A stretch of 64,000 bases of DNA from G051903925 sp051903925 (GTDB taxonomy: Bacteria > Pseudomonadota > Alphaproteobacteria > Zavarziniales > Zavarziniaceae), in contig NZ_CP173678.1 of assembly GCF_051903925.1 (NCBI RefSeq), positions 2,170,001 to 2,234,000 on the forward strand, given 5' to 3'. Below the pieces are notes generated by a model that was given only the letters and a program-made list of their open reading frames with translations, was not told where the DNA came from and ran no database searches. Positions within the stretch are counted from its first letter, which is position 1, and every line of letters begins with the position of its first letter. The position numbers and the translations under genes are program-made. This document shows positions 33,250 through 40,250 of the stretch, piece by piece.

Positions 33250-33504
33250 TCAGCCCGCCTTGGGCTCCAGGCTGCCACCCGGCGTGGTCAGGCAGGTGCC
33301 GGCCGGCACATAGATCCAGGCATCGCCCTGGTTGTCGGTGGTGGACGTCCCGGCGCAGGAGGTGGTCGCTGTCTGGCAGTCGTTCTTGCCCGCCTTGGCG
33401 ATGCCGTAGCACTTCTCCTTGTCGGCGGCCTGGGCCGACACGGTCATGCCCATCGTTGCGGCCGCGGCAACGGCGGAGGCCAGCAGGATCGCAGTGCTCT
33501 TCAT
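33250..33504 (-). CDS. bufA: Bufferin precursor (DUF2282, BufA1-like)
   Basis: 84 residues. A signal peptide ends near AQA (residue 26), then a mature part with four cysteines (32, 43, 50, 71) in the DUF2282 pattern EKCYGIAKAGKNDC ... CAG ... VPAGTC. In the bufferin family these cysteines are modified by the DUF692 enzyme and the exported peptide binds copper, protecting against copper stress. Two ATG codons are in frame; GGGGA lies 6 nt before the second (33504) and abuts the first (33510), so the second is favoured. It leads the operon bufA-bufB-bufC-doxX. Confidence 0.92.
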   Translation of the reverse strand: MKSTAILLASAVAAAATMGMTVSAQAADKEKCYGIAKAGKNDCQTATTSCAGTSTTDNQGDAWIYVPAGTCLTTPGGSLEPKAG

Positions 33505-33589
33505 GGTCATTCCCCGGTTGTGCGGCACCCTGCCGCGTCGCCCAATCTAGGGCCGTCCTGTCGCCATGGAAGTGGCGACGGTCAATACA

Positions 33590-33614
33590 TTCGTATTGCC
33601 CGGGGATCGGTTAC
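33590..33614 (-). promoter_or_regulatory. Candidate ECF-sigma promoter of bufferin operon
   Basis: On the - strand GTAACC (33614-33609) is followed after 15 nt by CGAA (33593-33590), close to the GTAACC/CGAA elements reported for SigF-controlled bufferin-type genes in Caulobacter. It lies about 90 nt upstream of bufA. A palindrome CAATAC/GTATTG overlaps the -10 element and GTCGCCA/TGGCGAC lies just downstream. Confidence 0.55.
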
Positions 33615-33624
33615 AGGGACGCGC

Positions 33625-34518
33625 TCAGTCGCGCATGGGCAGGCCCAGCAGGTCACGCGTCGCCTCCGCCCCCATCACGTCCGCCCCCATCGCCTCGATG
33701 ATGGTGACGGCTCGGCCCACCAGGTCGACATTGGTCGCGAACACGCCGCGCCGCAGATAGATGTTGTCCTCCAGCCCCACGCGGACATTGCCGCCCAGCA
33801 GCACGGCCTGGGCCACCATGGGAAGCTGCATGGGACCCACGCCAAAGCCCGACCAGATCACGTCATGGCCCCGGACCATGTCGGCCATGGCCTTCATGCC
33901 AACCGTATCGGCCGGCGCGCCATAGGGGACGCCCAGGCAGAACTGGATCATGGTGGGCGCATCGAAATGGCCCTGGTCCATCATCTCCAGCACGAAACGC
34001 ACCTGGCCCAGGTCGAACAGTTCCAGTTCGGGCCGTACGCCAAGCGACCGGATATGGGCGGCCCCCTGGCGGATCTGGTCGCTGGTGGAGATGTAGACCA
34101 GGCTGCCCGCGCTGGCATTGTAGCTGCCGCAGTCCAGCGTGCAGATGTCGGGGCGCAGGGCCTGGACATGGACCAGCCGCTCGGTGGCGTTGACCAGGTC
34201 CGTCTCCGGCCCGAAGGCAAAGGGATCGGCGCCGGCACCCACGTCCAGGTCGCCGCCCATGCCGCCCGTCAGGTTCAGGATGATGCTGCGGTTCCTGGCC
34301 CGGACCCGCTCCACCACCTCCGCATAGAGGTCGGTGCGGCGGCTCGGCTTCTTCGTATCCGGCTCGCGGACATGGACGTGCGCGATGGCCGCGCCCGCCT
34401 CGGCCACCGCCAGGACGTCGTTGGCGATCTCCTCCGGCGTTACCGGAACCAGGGGGCTCTTGAAGGCACCCCCGCCGCCACCGGTCACGGCGCAGGTGAT
34501 GAAGGGCTTGCGGTTCAT
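33625..34518 (-). CDS. Beta-keto acid cleavage enzyme (DUF849)
   Basis: 297 residues. The BKACE family condenses a beta-keto acid with acetyl-CoA and cleaves it to acetoacetate plus a new CoA ester. Zinc-binding His47 and His49 occur in AIAHVHVREP, and ILNLTGGMGG, ELELFDLGQ, SGFGVGP and RVGLEDNIY are family motifs. The thioesterase gene 102 nt upstream on the same strand suggests the 3-dehydrocarnitine to betainyl-CoA to betaine step, but no carnitine dehydrogenase is present. Confidence 0.88.
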   Translation of the reverse strand: MNRKPFITCAVTGGGGGAFKSPLVPVTPEEIANDVLAVAEAGAAIAHVHVREPDTKKPSRRTDLYAEVVERVRARNRSIILNLTGGMGGDLDVGAGADPFAFGPETDLVNATERLVHVQALRPDICTLDCGSYNASAGSLVYISTSDQIRQGAAHIRSLGVRPELELFDLGQVRFVLEMMDQGHFDAPTMIQFCLGVPYGAPADTVGMKAMADMVRGHDVIWSGFGVGPMQLPMVAQAVLLGGNVRVGLEDNIYLRRGVFATNVDLVGRAVTIIEAMGADVMGAEATRDLLGLPMRD

Positions 34519-34620
34519 GGGCGCGCGTCCTGCCTGTTGTCCGCCAGGATTGTGCGGGGCCAGGCGCGCGCCCTTCAATCGCGCTTCGTCAAAGCGCAAG
34601 CCGTGGAGGGGCAGAAGCGA

Positions 34621-35121
34621 TCAGGCGGCGGCGGGTTCGCGCTTGCGGATGCCCATGGGGCGGCCGGCCTCCACCGGGCGGGGCAGGTGGGCATGCGCCT
34701 CCGCCAGCGGGCGGAGCAGGTCCATGATGTGGTCGGCCATCGCCTCGGACCGGCGGGTTTCCATGTTGACGTGCATGGTCACCTGCTCGGACGTCGCGGC
34801 CAGGTAGCCTTCCTCGGCATGGTACATGCGCATGAAGTAGTGCATGCGCTTGCCGTCCAGGGCCAGGAACTGGAAGTCGAAGCGAAGCGGATCGCCCTCC
34901 TTCACTTCGCCCTGGTAGGTGATGTGGTTCTCCAGCACGAAGAAAGACTTGTGCTGCGTCTTCACGTAGTTGGCCGACAGGTCCCAGCGCTCGAACAGGC
35001 GGTCCAGCGCCTGGTCGAAGGCCAGCACGTAGAAGGCCACGTTCATGTGCCCGTTATAGTCGATCCACTCGGGCAGCACCTTGGCCGGCCCGGGATCCAG
35101 GAGGTCTGCGGTCGTCGTCAT
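34621..35121 (-). CDS. Hotdog-fold acyl-CoA thioesterase
   Basis: 166 residues of the 4HBT/YbgC hotdog type, with DYNGHMNVAFYVLAFDQA near the N terminus, where the Asp/Asn and His are the usual active-site elements. This N terminus resembles thioesterases linked or fused to carnitine dehydrogenase, which release betaine from betainyl-CoA. Its position upstream of the DUF849 gene supports that reading, but other small acyl-CoAs are possible. Confidence 0.82.
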   Translation of the reverse strand: MTTTADLLDPGPAKVLPEWIDYNGHMNVAFYVLAFDQALDRLFERWDLSANYVKTQHKSFFVLENHITYQGEVKEGDPLRFDFQFLALDGKRMHYFMRMYHAEEGYLAATSEQVTMHVNMETRRSEAMADHIMDLLRPLAEAHAHLPRPVEAGRPMGIRKREPAAA

Positions 35122-35169
35122 GGCAAAAAGTGTAGGGGAGCGGTGCTGCCCTCGACAACCACGGAACGT

Positions 35170-36189
35170 TCAGGCCACCGGGACCCACAGCACGTCGTCG
35201 ATCGCCTCGGCCCCCGTGACCAGCATGACCAGGCGGTCGATGCCAAGGGCGATGCCGGCGGAAGGGGGCATGTCTGCCAGGGCTGCCAGGAAATCCTCGT
35301 CAACCGGATAGCGGTTGCCGTACAGCCGTTCCTTCAGGTCCTGGTCCGCCATGAAGCGGCGGCGCTGTTCGGCGACATCGGTCAGTTCGCCGAAGGCATT
35401 GGCGATTTCCAGCCCGGCGACATAGAGCTCGAACCGGTCGGCCAGGTGGGGTGCGCCCGGCTTGGCCCGGGCCAAGGCCGCCATCGCGATGGGCCAGTCG
35501 CGCACGATGGTGGGCCGCGGACTGCCGATTGCCGGTTCTATCCGCTCCATGAAGATGCGAAAGAACAAGTCGTCCCAGCGGTCGTCCGGGGCCGTGCGGA
35601 CGCCGATCGCCTGCGCGGCAGCCGCCAGCCTGGCCGGATCCTCGGCCGTCGCCATCAGGTCGATCCCGGCATGGCGCCGGAAGGCTTCCGCCACGCTCAG
35701 CTGTTCGAAGGGGGCGCCGGCTTTGGCCGAGCGTCCCTTCCAGCGCAGGGGCGCATTGCCGGCCGCCGCCGCCGCGGCGGCGACCAGGCCTTCGCAATCG
35801 GCGATCAGGTCGTCGGTCGTCCCCCCGGCGCGATACCATTCCAGCATCGTGAACTCAGGGTGGTGCGTGGCCGAGCGCTCGCAGTTCCGGTAGACCGCAC
35901 TCATCTGGAAGATGCGCTCCTCGCCCGCCGCCAGCAGCTTCTTCATCGCGAATTCGGGCGAGGTGTGGAGGTAGCGGACGAAGCGCTCGCCGTCGGGCGC
36001 CTCCAGCACCGTCGAGAAGGCCTGGAGATGGGTCTCAAGCCCCGGGGAAACCTGGATCGCCGGGGTCTGGACCTCGATGAAGTCCTGGGCTTCGAACCAG
36101 GCGCGGATCGCCTTCAGGATGCGGGCGCGGGCCACAAGATTGGGCCTGCGGGCGGCATAGCGGGCGCGCTGCCAGGACGGAACAGTCAT
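35170..36189 (-). CDS. epmA: EF-P lysine ligase EpmA (PoxA/GenX)
   Basis: 339 residues, a truncated class II lysyl-tRNA synthetase catalytic domain without the anticodon-binding domain. Motif 2 is around FQMSAVYRNCERSATHHPEF and motif 3 is GIALGIDRLVML. EpmA attaches (R)-beta-lysine to a conserved lysine of elongation factor P, whose gene is divergent 178 bp away and carries the target Lys34. The aminomutase EpmB, which makes beta-lysine, is not in the window. ATG 36189 is preferred over an in-frame start 10 codons earlier. Confidence 0.93.
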   Translation of the reverse strand: MTVPSWQRARYAARRPNLVARARILKAIRAWFEAQDFIEVQTPAIQVSPGLETHLQAFSTVLEAPDGERFVRYLHTSPEFAMKKLLAAGEERIFQMSAVYRNCERSATHHPEFTMLEWYRAGGTTDDLIADCEGLVAAAAAAAGNAPLRWKGRSAKAGAPFEQLSVAEAFRRHAGIDLMATAEDPARLAAAAQAIGVRTAPDDRWDDLFFRIFMERIEPAIGSPRPTIVRDWPIAMAALARAKPGAPHLADRFELYVAGLEIANAFGELTDVAEQRRRFMADQDLKERLYGNRYPVDEDFLAALADMPPSAGIALGIDRLVMLVTGAEAIDDVLWVPVA

Positions 36190-36367
36190 GCGCGTGGCGC
36201 TAGCAGGCGCGGCACGCATTGTCTATGCCTCGCGCGGTTGCTAGGTTCCGCGCCCAGATCGTCTCCGGTTCCGGCCGGGCCGGACATGAACCCGTCATTC
36301 GACCGCAGCGGGGCAGGGGCCACAAGCCGCCACAGCCCATCGCTTCGGCACCAGCGCAAGGTAGCCA

Positions 36368-36937
36368 ATGCCCAAGATCAACGCGAACTCGCTCAGGATC
36401 GGCAACGTGATCGATCACCTGGGCAAGCTGTGGCAGATCACCAAGACCCAGGTGGTCCAGCCCGGCAAGGGCGGCGCCTTCCTGGCGGTCGAACTGCGCG
36501 ACGTGCGCACCGGCAACAAGCGCGACGACCGCTTCCGCAGCTCGGAACTGGTCGAGCGCGTGAGCCTGGAGGATCGCGACTACACCTACCTGTTCCAGGA
36601 GGGTGACAACTACACCTTCATGGACAAGGAAACGTTCGAGCAGCTGCCGGTGCCCAAGGACGTCATCGGCTATCCCGCCGTCTTCCTGCAGGAAGGCATG
36701 GAAGTCGTCATCAAGACGTTCGATGGCTCGCCCCTCTCGGCGGAACTGCCGCAGTCGGTCGTCGTGACGGTGGTCGAGGCCGACCCCGTGGTAAAGGGGC
36801 AGACGGCCTCCTCGTCCTACAAGCCGGGCATCCTCGACAATGGCGAGCGCGTCATGATCCCGCCGCATATCGAGGCGGGCACGAAGATCGTCGTGGCCAC
36901 GGCCGACGGGTCCTACATGGAACGCGCCAAGGGCTGA
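36368..36937 (+). CDS. efp: Elongation factor P
   Basis: 189 residues with the three beta-barrel domains of EF-P, which relieves ribosome stalling at polyproline stretches. Lys34 in the loop QPGKGG is the modification site that EpmA (divergent gene) uses. The C terminus with PPHIEAGTKIVV is typical. This genome region encodes many Pro-rich proteins, which fits a need for EF-P. Confidence 0.95.
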   Translation: MPKINANSLRIGNVIDHLGKLWQITKTQVVQPGKGGAFLAVELRDVRTGNKRDDRFRSSELVERVSLEDRDYTYLFQEGDNYTFMDKETFEQLPVPKDVIGYPAVFLQEGMEVVIKTFDGSPLSAELPQSVVVTVVEADPVVKGQTASSSYKPGILDNGERVMIPPHIEAGTKIVVATADGSYMERAKG

Positions 36938-36971
36938 TTTGGCCAACCAGACAGGAACGGGGGAGGGACGC

Positions 36972-37739
36972 ATGAAGGCGCTGTTCGACATTTCGGGCAA
37001 GGTGGCCGTCGTCACCGGCGGCAGCCGCGGCATCGGCGAGATGATCGCGACCGGGTTCGTGGAGAACGGCGCCCGCGTCTACATCTCCTCGCGCAAGGCA
37101 TCCGTCTGCACCGAGATCGCCGAAACGCTCTCGAAGCGCGGTACCTGCATCGCCCTGCCGCACGACCTGTCCTCGCTGAAGGGGATCGAGGCGCTGGCCG
37201 CCGACCTTGCGGCGCGGGAGGAGAAGCTCGACATCCTGGTCAACAATGCGGGTGCGGCCTGGGGCGAGCCGATCGACTCCTATGCCGAGGGCGGCTGGGA
37301 CAAGGTCGTCGACCTGAACCTGAAGAGCCCGTTCTTCCTGACGCAGAAGATGCTGCCTTTGCTGCGCAAGGCCGCCACGGCCGAGGCACCGGCCCGCGTC
37401 ATCAACATCGCCTCGATCAACGGCATCCAGCCGCCGGAACTCGAGACCTATGCCTATTCGTCGTCCAAGGCGGGCTGCATCATGCTGACCCGGCACCTGG
37501 CCAAGCGCCTGGCGGCGGAGAACATCCTGGTCAACGCGATCGCCCCCGGCCCCTTCCAGAGCCAGATGATGGCTGCCACCCTGGCCGAGCATGGCGAGGC
37601 GATCCGCGCCCGCAACCCGCGCGGCCGCATCGGCCAGCCGGAAGACATTGCCGGCGTCGCGATCTTCCTCGCCTCCCGCGCCAGCGCCTACACCACCGGC
37701 GCCGTCATCCCCTGCGACGGCGGCGCCGCCGAGGTCTGA
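36972..37739 (+). CDS. Short-chain dehydrogenase/reductase
   Basis: A 255-residue classical SDR: TGGSRGIG (15-22), NNAG, the catalytic Ser in NIASINGI, YAYSSSKAG with Tyr and Lys, and the C-terminal IPCDGGAAEV. GGGAGGGACGC just before ATG 36972 fixes the start; the frame is open to 36939. It follows efp by 34 nt. Family relatives are often annotated as acyl-carrier or gluconate-type reductases, but the substrate is not readable here. Confidence 0.88.
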   Translation: MKALFDISGKVAVVTGGSRGIGEMIATGFVENGARVYISSRKASVCTEIAETLSKRGTCIALPHDLSSLKGIEALAADLAAREEKLDILVNNAGAAWGEPIDSYAEGGWDKVVDLNLKSPFFLTQKMLPLLRKAATAEAPARVINIASINGIQPPELETYAYSSSKAGCIMLTRHLAKRLAAENILVNAIAPGPFQSQMMAATLAEHGEAIRARNPRGRIGQPEDIAGVAIFLASRASAYTTGAVIPCDGGAAEV

Positions 37740-37742
37740 TCA

Positions 37743-38816
37743 TCAGGGTGCGAACGCGCGCGCGTCCAGCCCGGTATCATCCACATAGAGGGCGACTGCC
37801 TGTGCCAGGGTGTTACGGCTGGCCTCCGACAAGCCGCGGGCGCCCTGCCTGACGGCAGCTAGCCAGCGCGGTCCGCGCTCGCAGGCCTCGATCCAGGCCT
37901 CGGCCAAGTCTGCAGCGCGCCCGCCTGCCAGGGCCCCGACCAGTGCATCCGCCTGGGCAAGATCCTTGGTGATCTTGGGTGAGCCGCTTTGCCGGCGTGT
38001 CGCCACGATCAGCTTGTGAACGGCATAGCGTTCCGGACGCGGCACGTTCACCGGGATCCCGGCGTCGTAGAGCAGTGTCGTGGGCACTGCCTGATAGATC
38101 AGGAAGTCCAGGAAGCGCAGGGGTTGGGCGTCAGAGCCGCCAAGGGCCGGCATGCGGGCCGGGCTTCGCGCCAGTTCGTCCGAACCTCGGTTTGGCACAA
38201 GGATCTCCACCCTGTAGCCCGCCGCGTTGGCATAGGCTTTGGGCGCGGCCGCGGCATCCAGCTGCGGGACAGGCTCAAATGTCGGGTCGACCTGGCGGAT
38301 CACGTCAAGGATGGGCGGTGTGCTGTCCTCAACCGCGACCGAGATGCTATGGAATTGTGCGAGGTCCAGGTCCTGCGTGGGGAAGGTCTCGTCCGGAAAG
38401 CGTTGCCCCAGCATTGCGACATAGGCACGGAAGGCGGTCGTGCCGACCAGGACGCCGCGCAGGCGGAAAACGCCCGCCCGAGCAAGGGCCGTCAGGATGG
38501 CCCCCACTTCCCTGTCGAGCATGGGCAGACCCGCGCGGCCCAGGGCATCGACAATCTGGCGACGTTCGCGATAGTCGTTCTTGACCTTGCGATGGCGCGC
38601 AAGCCGATCCAGCAGGGCGGGCGACTCCGGACCGACATACCGCACTGAGCGTTGACCCCGGTCATACCCGCGATAGTACCAATAGGCGCGTCCCTGCCGT
38701 TCCCGCCGTTCGAAGCTGCCGTTCTCCGGGAAGTCGCGGTCAAACTCCGCCATGCGGCACCGTTCGTCCAGTTCGGCGAACAGGGTGTGGATGGGTAAGG
38801 GAATCCGGTCGGCCAT
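37743..38816 (-). CDS. GSU2403-type nucleotidyltransferase-fold protein
   Basis: 357 residues. The nucleotidyltransferase core shows VGTTAFRAY (124-132), where the GT motif binds nucleotide, and TQDLDLA (147-153) with the DxD metal ligands. A helical N-terminal region begins PLPIHTLFAELDERC. The family is related to the AbiEii/MenT-type toxins and other minimal nucleotidyltransferases, but function is unproven. No antitoxin gene is adjacent. A perfect 12-bp inverted repeat lies 13 nt before the chosen ATG, which suggests tight regulation. An ATG 20 codons upstream would place that repeat inside the gene. Confidence 0.8.
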   Translation of the reverse strand: MADRIPLPIHTLFAELDERCRMAEFDRDFPENGSFERRERQGRAYWYYRGYDRGQRSVRYVGPESPALLDRLARHRKVKNDYRERRQIVDALGRAGLPMLDREVGAILTALARAGVFRLRGVLVGTTAFRAYVAMLGQRFPDETFPTQDLDLAQFHSISVAVEDSTPPILDVIRQVDPTFEPVPQLDAAAAPKAYANAAGYRVEILVPNRGSDELARSPARMPALGGSDAQPLRFLDFLIYQAVPTTLLYDAGIPVNVPRPERYAVHKLIVATRRQSGSPKITKDLAQADALVGALAGGRAADLAEAWIEACERGPRWLAAVRQGARGLSEASRNTLAQAVALYVDDTGLDARAFAP

Positions 38817-38828
38817 CGCGGGACAAAG

Positions 38829-38860
38829 TGTGTGAGCAAACTTCACTATTTGCTCACACA
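38829..38860. promoter_or_regulatory. Perfect 12-bp inverted repeat (operator candidate)
   Basis: TGTGTGAGCAAA (38829-38840), an 8-nt spacer, and TTTGCTCACACA (38849-38860). It sits in a short AT-rich block just upstream of the nucleotidyltransferase start, with TTGAAA (a possible -35) about 17 nt beyond it on the - strand. An operator overlapping the promoter, or a leader hairpin close to the ribosome binding region, are both possible. Confidence 0.7.
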
Positions 38861-38930
38861 TATTCATGTTTTTCAATTGTTTAGGACTTCATTCAAGGCA
38901 AATCCTGGCAGTTGGGACCCTTCTGCCTTG

Positions 38931-38990
38931 CCCTTGTCATGGGGGGCACCCATGATGCGGCCGCGCATGCGAACGGTCCCATGGCAAGGG
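38931..38990 (+). promoter_or_regulatory. Nested palindrome in leader of AttH-like gene
   Basis: CCCTTGTCATGGG (38931-38943) pairs with CCCATGGCAAGGG (38978-38990), with one U-G wobble in RNA, and encloses ATGCG/CGCAT (38955-38959, 38964-38968). The GGGAGGAG ribosome binding site follows 3 nt later. The structure could regulate translation or be a protein site. Confidence 0.5.
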
Positions 38991-39006
38991 GCGGGAGGAG
39001 AGCACG

Positions 39007-40110
39007 ATGCTGACCAAGGCCGACGAATATCCGATCCACCAGACACCGGAGCCGATCGCCTATTCGGGCACCGACCCCAATTTCTACGACCGCTTCTTCT
39101 TCAACGGCTATGACGCGGAAAGTGGCCGGTTCTTTGCCGCGGCGTTCGGCGTGTACCCGCACCACGGCATCATGGACGGTGCGTTCTGCACACTGATCGA
39201 CGGCGTCCAGACCTCGGTCCATGCCAGCCGCCACTTCAGCTACGAGCGTATGGACACCCATGCCGGCCCCATCACGATCGAGGTGGTGGAGCCGCTGGCC
39301 AAGATCCGGGTGAAGGTGGCACCGAACGAGCACGGCCTGTCGGCCGACCTGCTGTTCGAGCGCCGGACCGAGCCGATGGAGGAGCCGCGCTTCCAGCATC
39401 GCATCGGCACGCGCACCCTGATGGACCTGACGCGCCTGACGCAGCACGGCACCTGGACCGGCTGGATCGAGGTCCATGGCAAGCGGATCGAGGTGACGCC
39501 CGACACGTTCTGGGGCACCCGCGACCGGTCGTGGGGTGTGCGTCCGATCGGCCCGCAGCAGATCGCGCAGAACGCCAATGTCCTGCCGCAGTTCTACTGG
39601 CTGTGGGCGCCGGTCAACTTCAAGAACGCCGGCGTGCTCTACGACGTCAACGAGTATGCGGACGGCGTGCAGTGGCACAGCAACGGCATGATCGCCCCCT
39701 CACCCGGCGGCGAGCCCAAGCGGTCCAAGGCGGTGTCGCAGACGATCACCTACAAGTCCGGCACCCGCCATGCGGCAACGGCCGAGATCTGCTTCCATGG
39801 CTGGGACGGCGGCACCCACGTGATGAAGCTGGAGCCGATGTTCAACTTCTACATGCTGGGCATCGGCTATGGCCACCCGGAATGGGCGCATGGCACGAAC
39901 AAGGGCCCGGCCACCGTCGGCACCAGCAGCCTGGACACCCGCAACGCGGACGAGACGCTGCCCCATCACCAGCACATCCAGGCCATCTGCCGGGCCACGC
40001 TGACCGCGCCCGACGGCACGGTCGAGACGGGCTATGGCGTGCTTGAGCAGCTGGTGATCGGCGTGCACGAGCCGACGGGCCTGAAGGGCGTCATGGACAT
40101 GGCGCCCTGA
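39007..40110 (+). CDS. Lipocalin-like (AttH/CrtC-type) protein
   Basis: 367 residues, no signal peptide or membrane segment. The central TFWGTRDRSWGVRPIG and two halves rich in beta strands resemble the paired lipocalin barrels of AttH and carotenoid 1,2-hydratase CrtC. No carotenoid genes are nearby. Related proteins are found next to acyl-CoA and steroid catabolism genes and remain uncharacterised. A strong GGGAGGAG ribosome binding site precedes the ATG. A hairpin follows the stop. Confidence 0.7.
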   Translation: MLTKADEYPIHQTPEPIAYSGTDPNFYDRFFFNGYDAESGRFFAAAFGVYPHHGIMDGAFCTLIDGVQTSVHASRHFSYERMDTHAGPITIEVVEPLAKIRVKVAPNEHGLSADLLFERRTEPMEEPRFQHRIGTRTLMDLTRLTQHGTWTGWIEVHGKRIEVTPDTFWGTRDRSWGVRPIGPQQIAQNANVLPQFYWLWAPVNFKNAGVLYDVNEYADGVQWHSNGMIAPSPGGEPKRSKAVSQTITYKSGTRHAATAEICFHGWDGGTHVMKLEPMFNFYMLGIGYGHPEWAHGTNKGPATVGTSSLDTRNADETLPHHQHIQAICRATLTAPDGTVETGYGVLEQLVIGVHEPTGLKGVMDMAP

Positions 40111-40124
40111 GCCCATCCCAACGG

Positions 40125-40151
40125 GGTGGCGACCCGGCCGGGGTCGCCACC
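40125..40151 (+). terminator. Hairpin after AttH-like gene
   Basis: GGTGGCGACC (40125-40134) and GGTCGCCACC (40142-40151) form a 10-bp perfect stem with a 7-nt loop, followed by ACTTGTTAA. A probable terminator between the lipocalin-like gene and the GGDEF-EAL gene. Confidence 0.6.
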
Positions 40152-40250
40152 ACTTGTTAACCCTCCCCGTGGCACGGTCCGTCCACCAATCCTGAACAGG
40201 GTGGGCGGCCGTCCCTGGCTGGGGGCTGCAGGTCCCCCGCAACGGGGACA

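Noticed and set aside
32824..36606. A 1260-codon + strand frame across the bufferin, BKACE and EpmA region
   Set aside because: It runs antisense to six recognisable genes and has no domain of its own.
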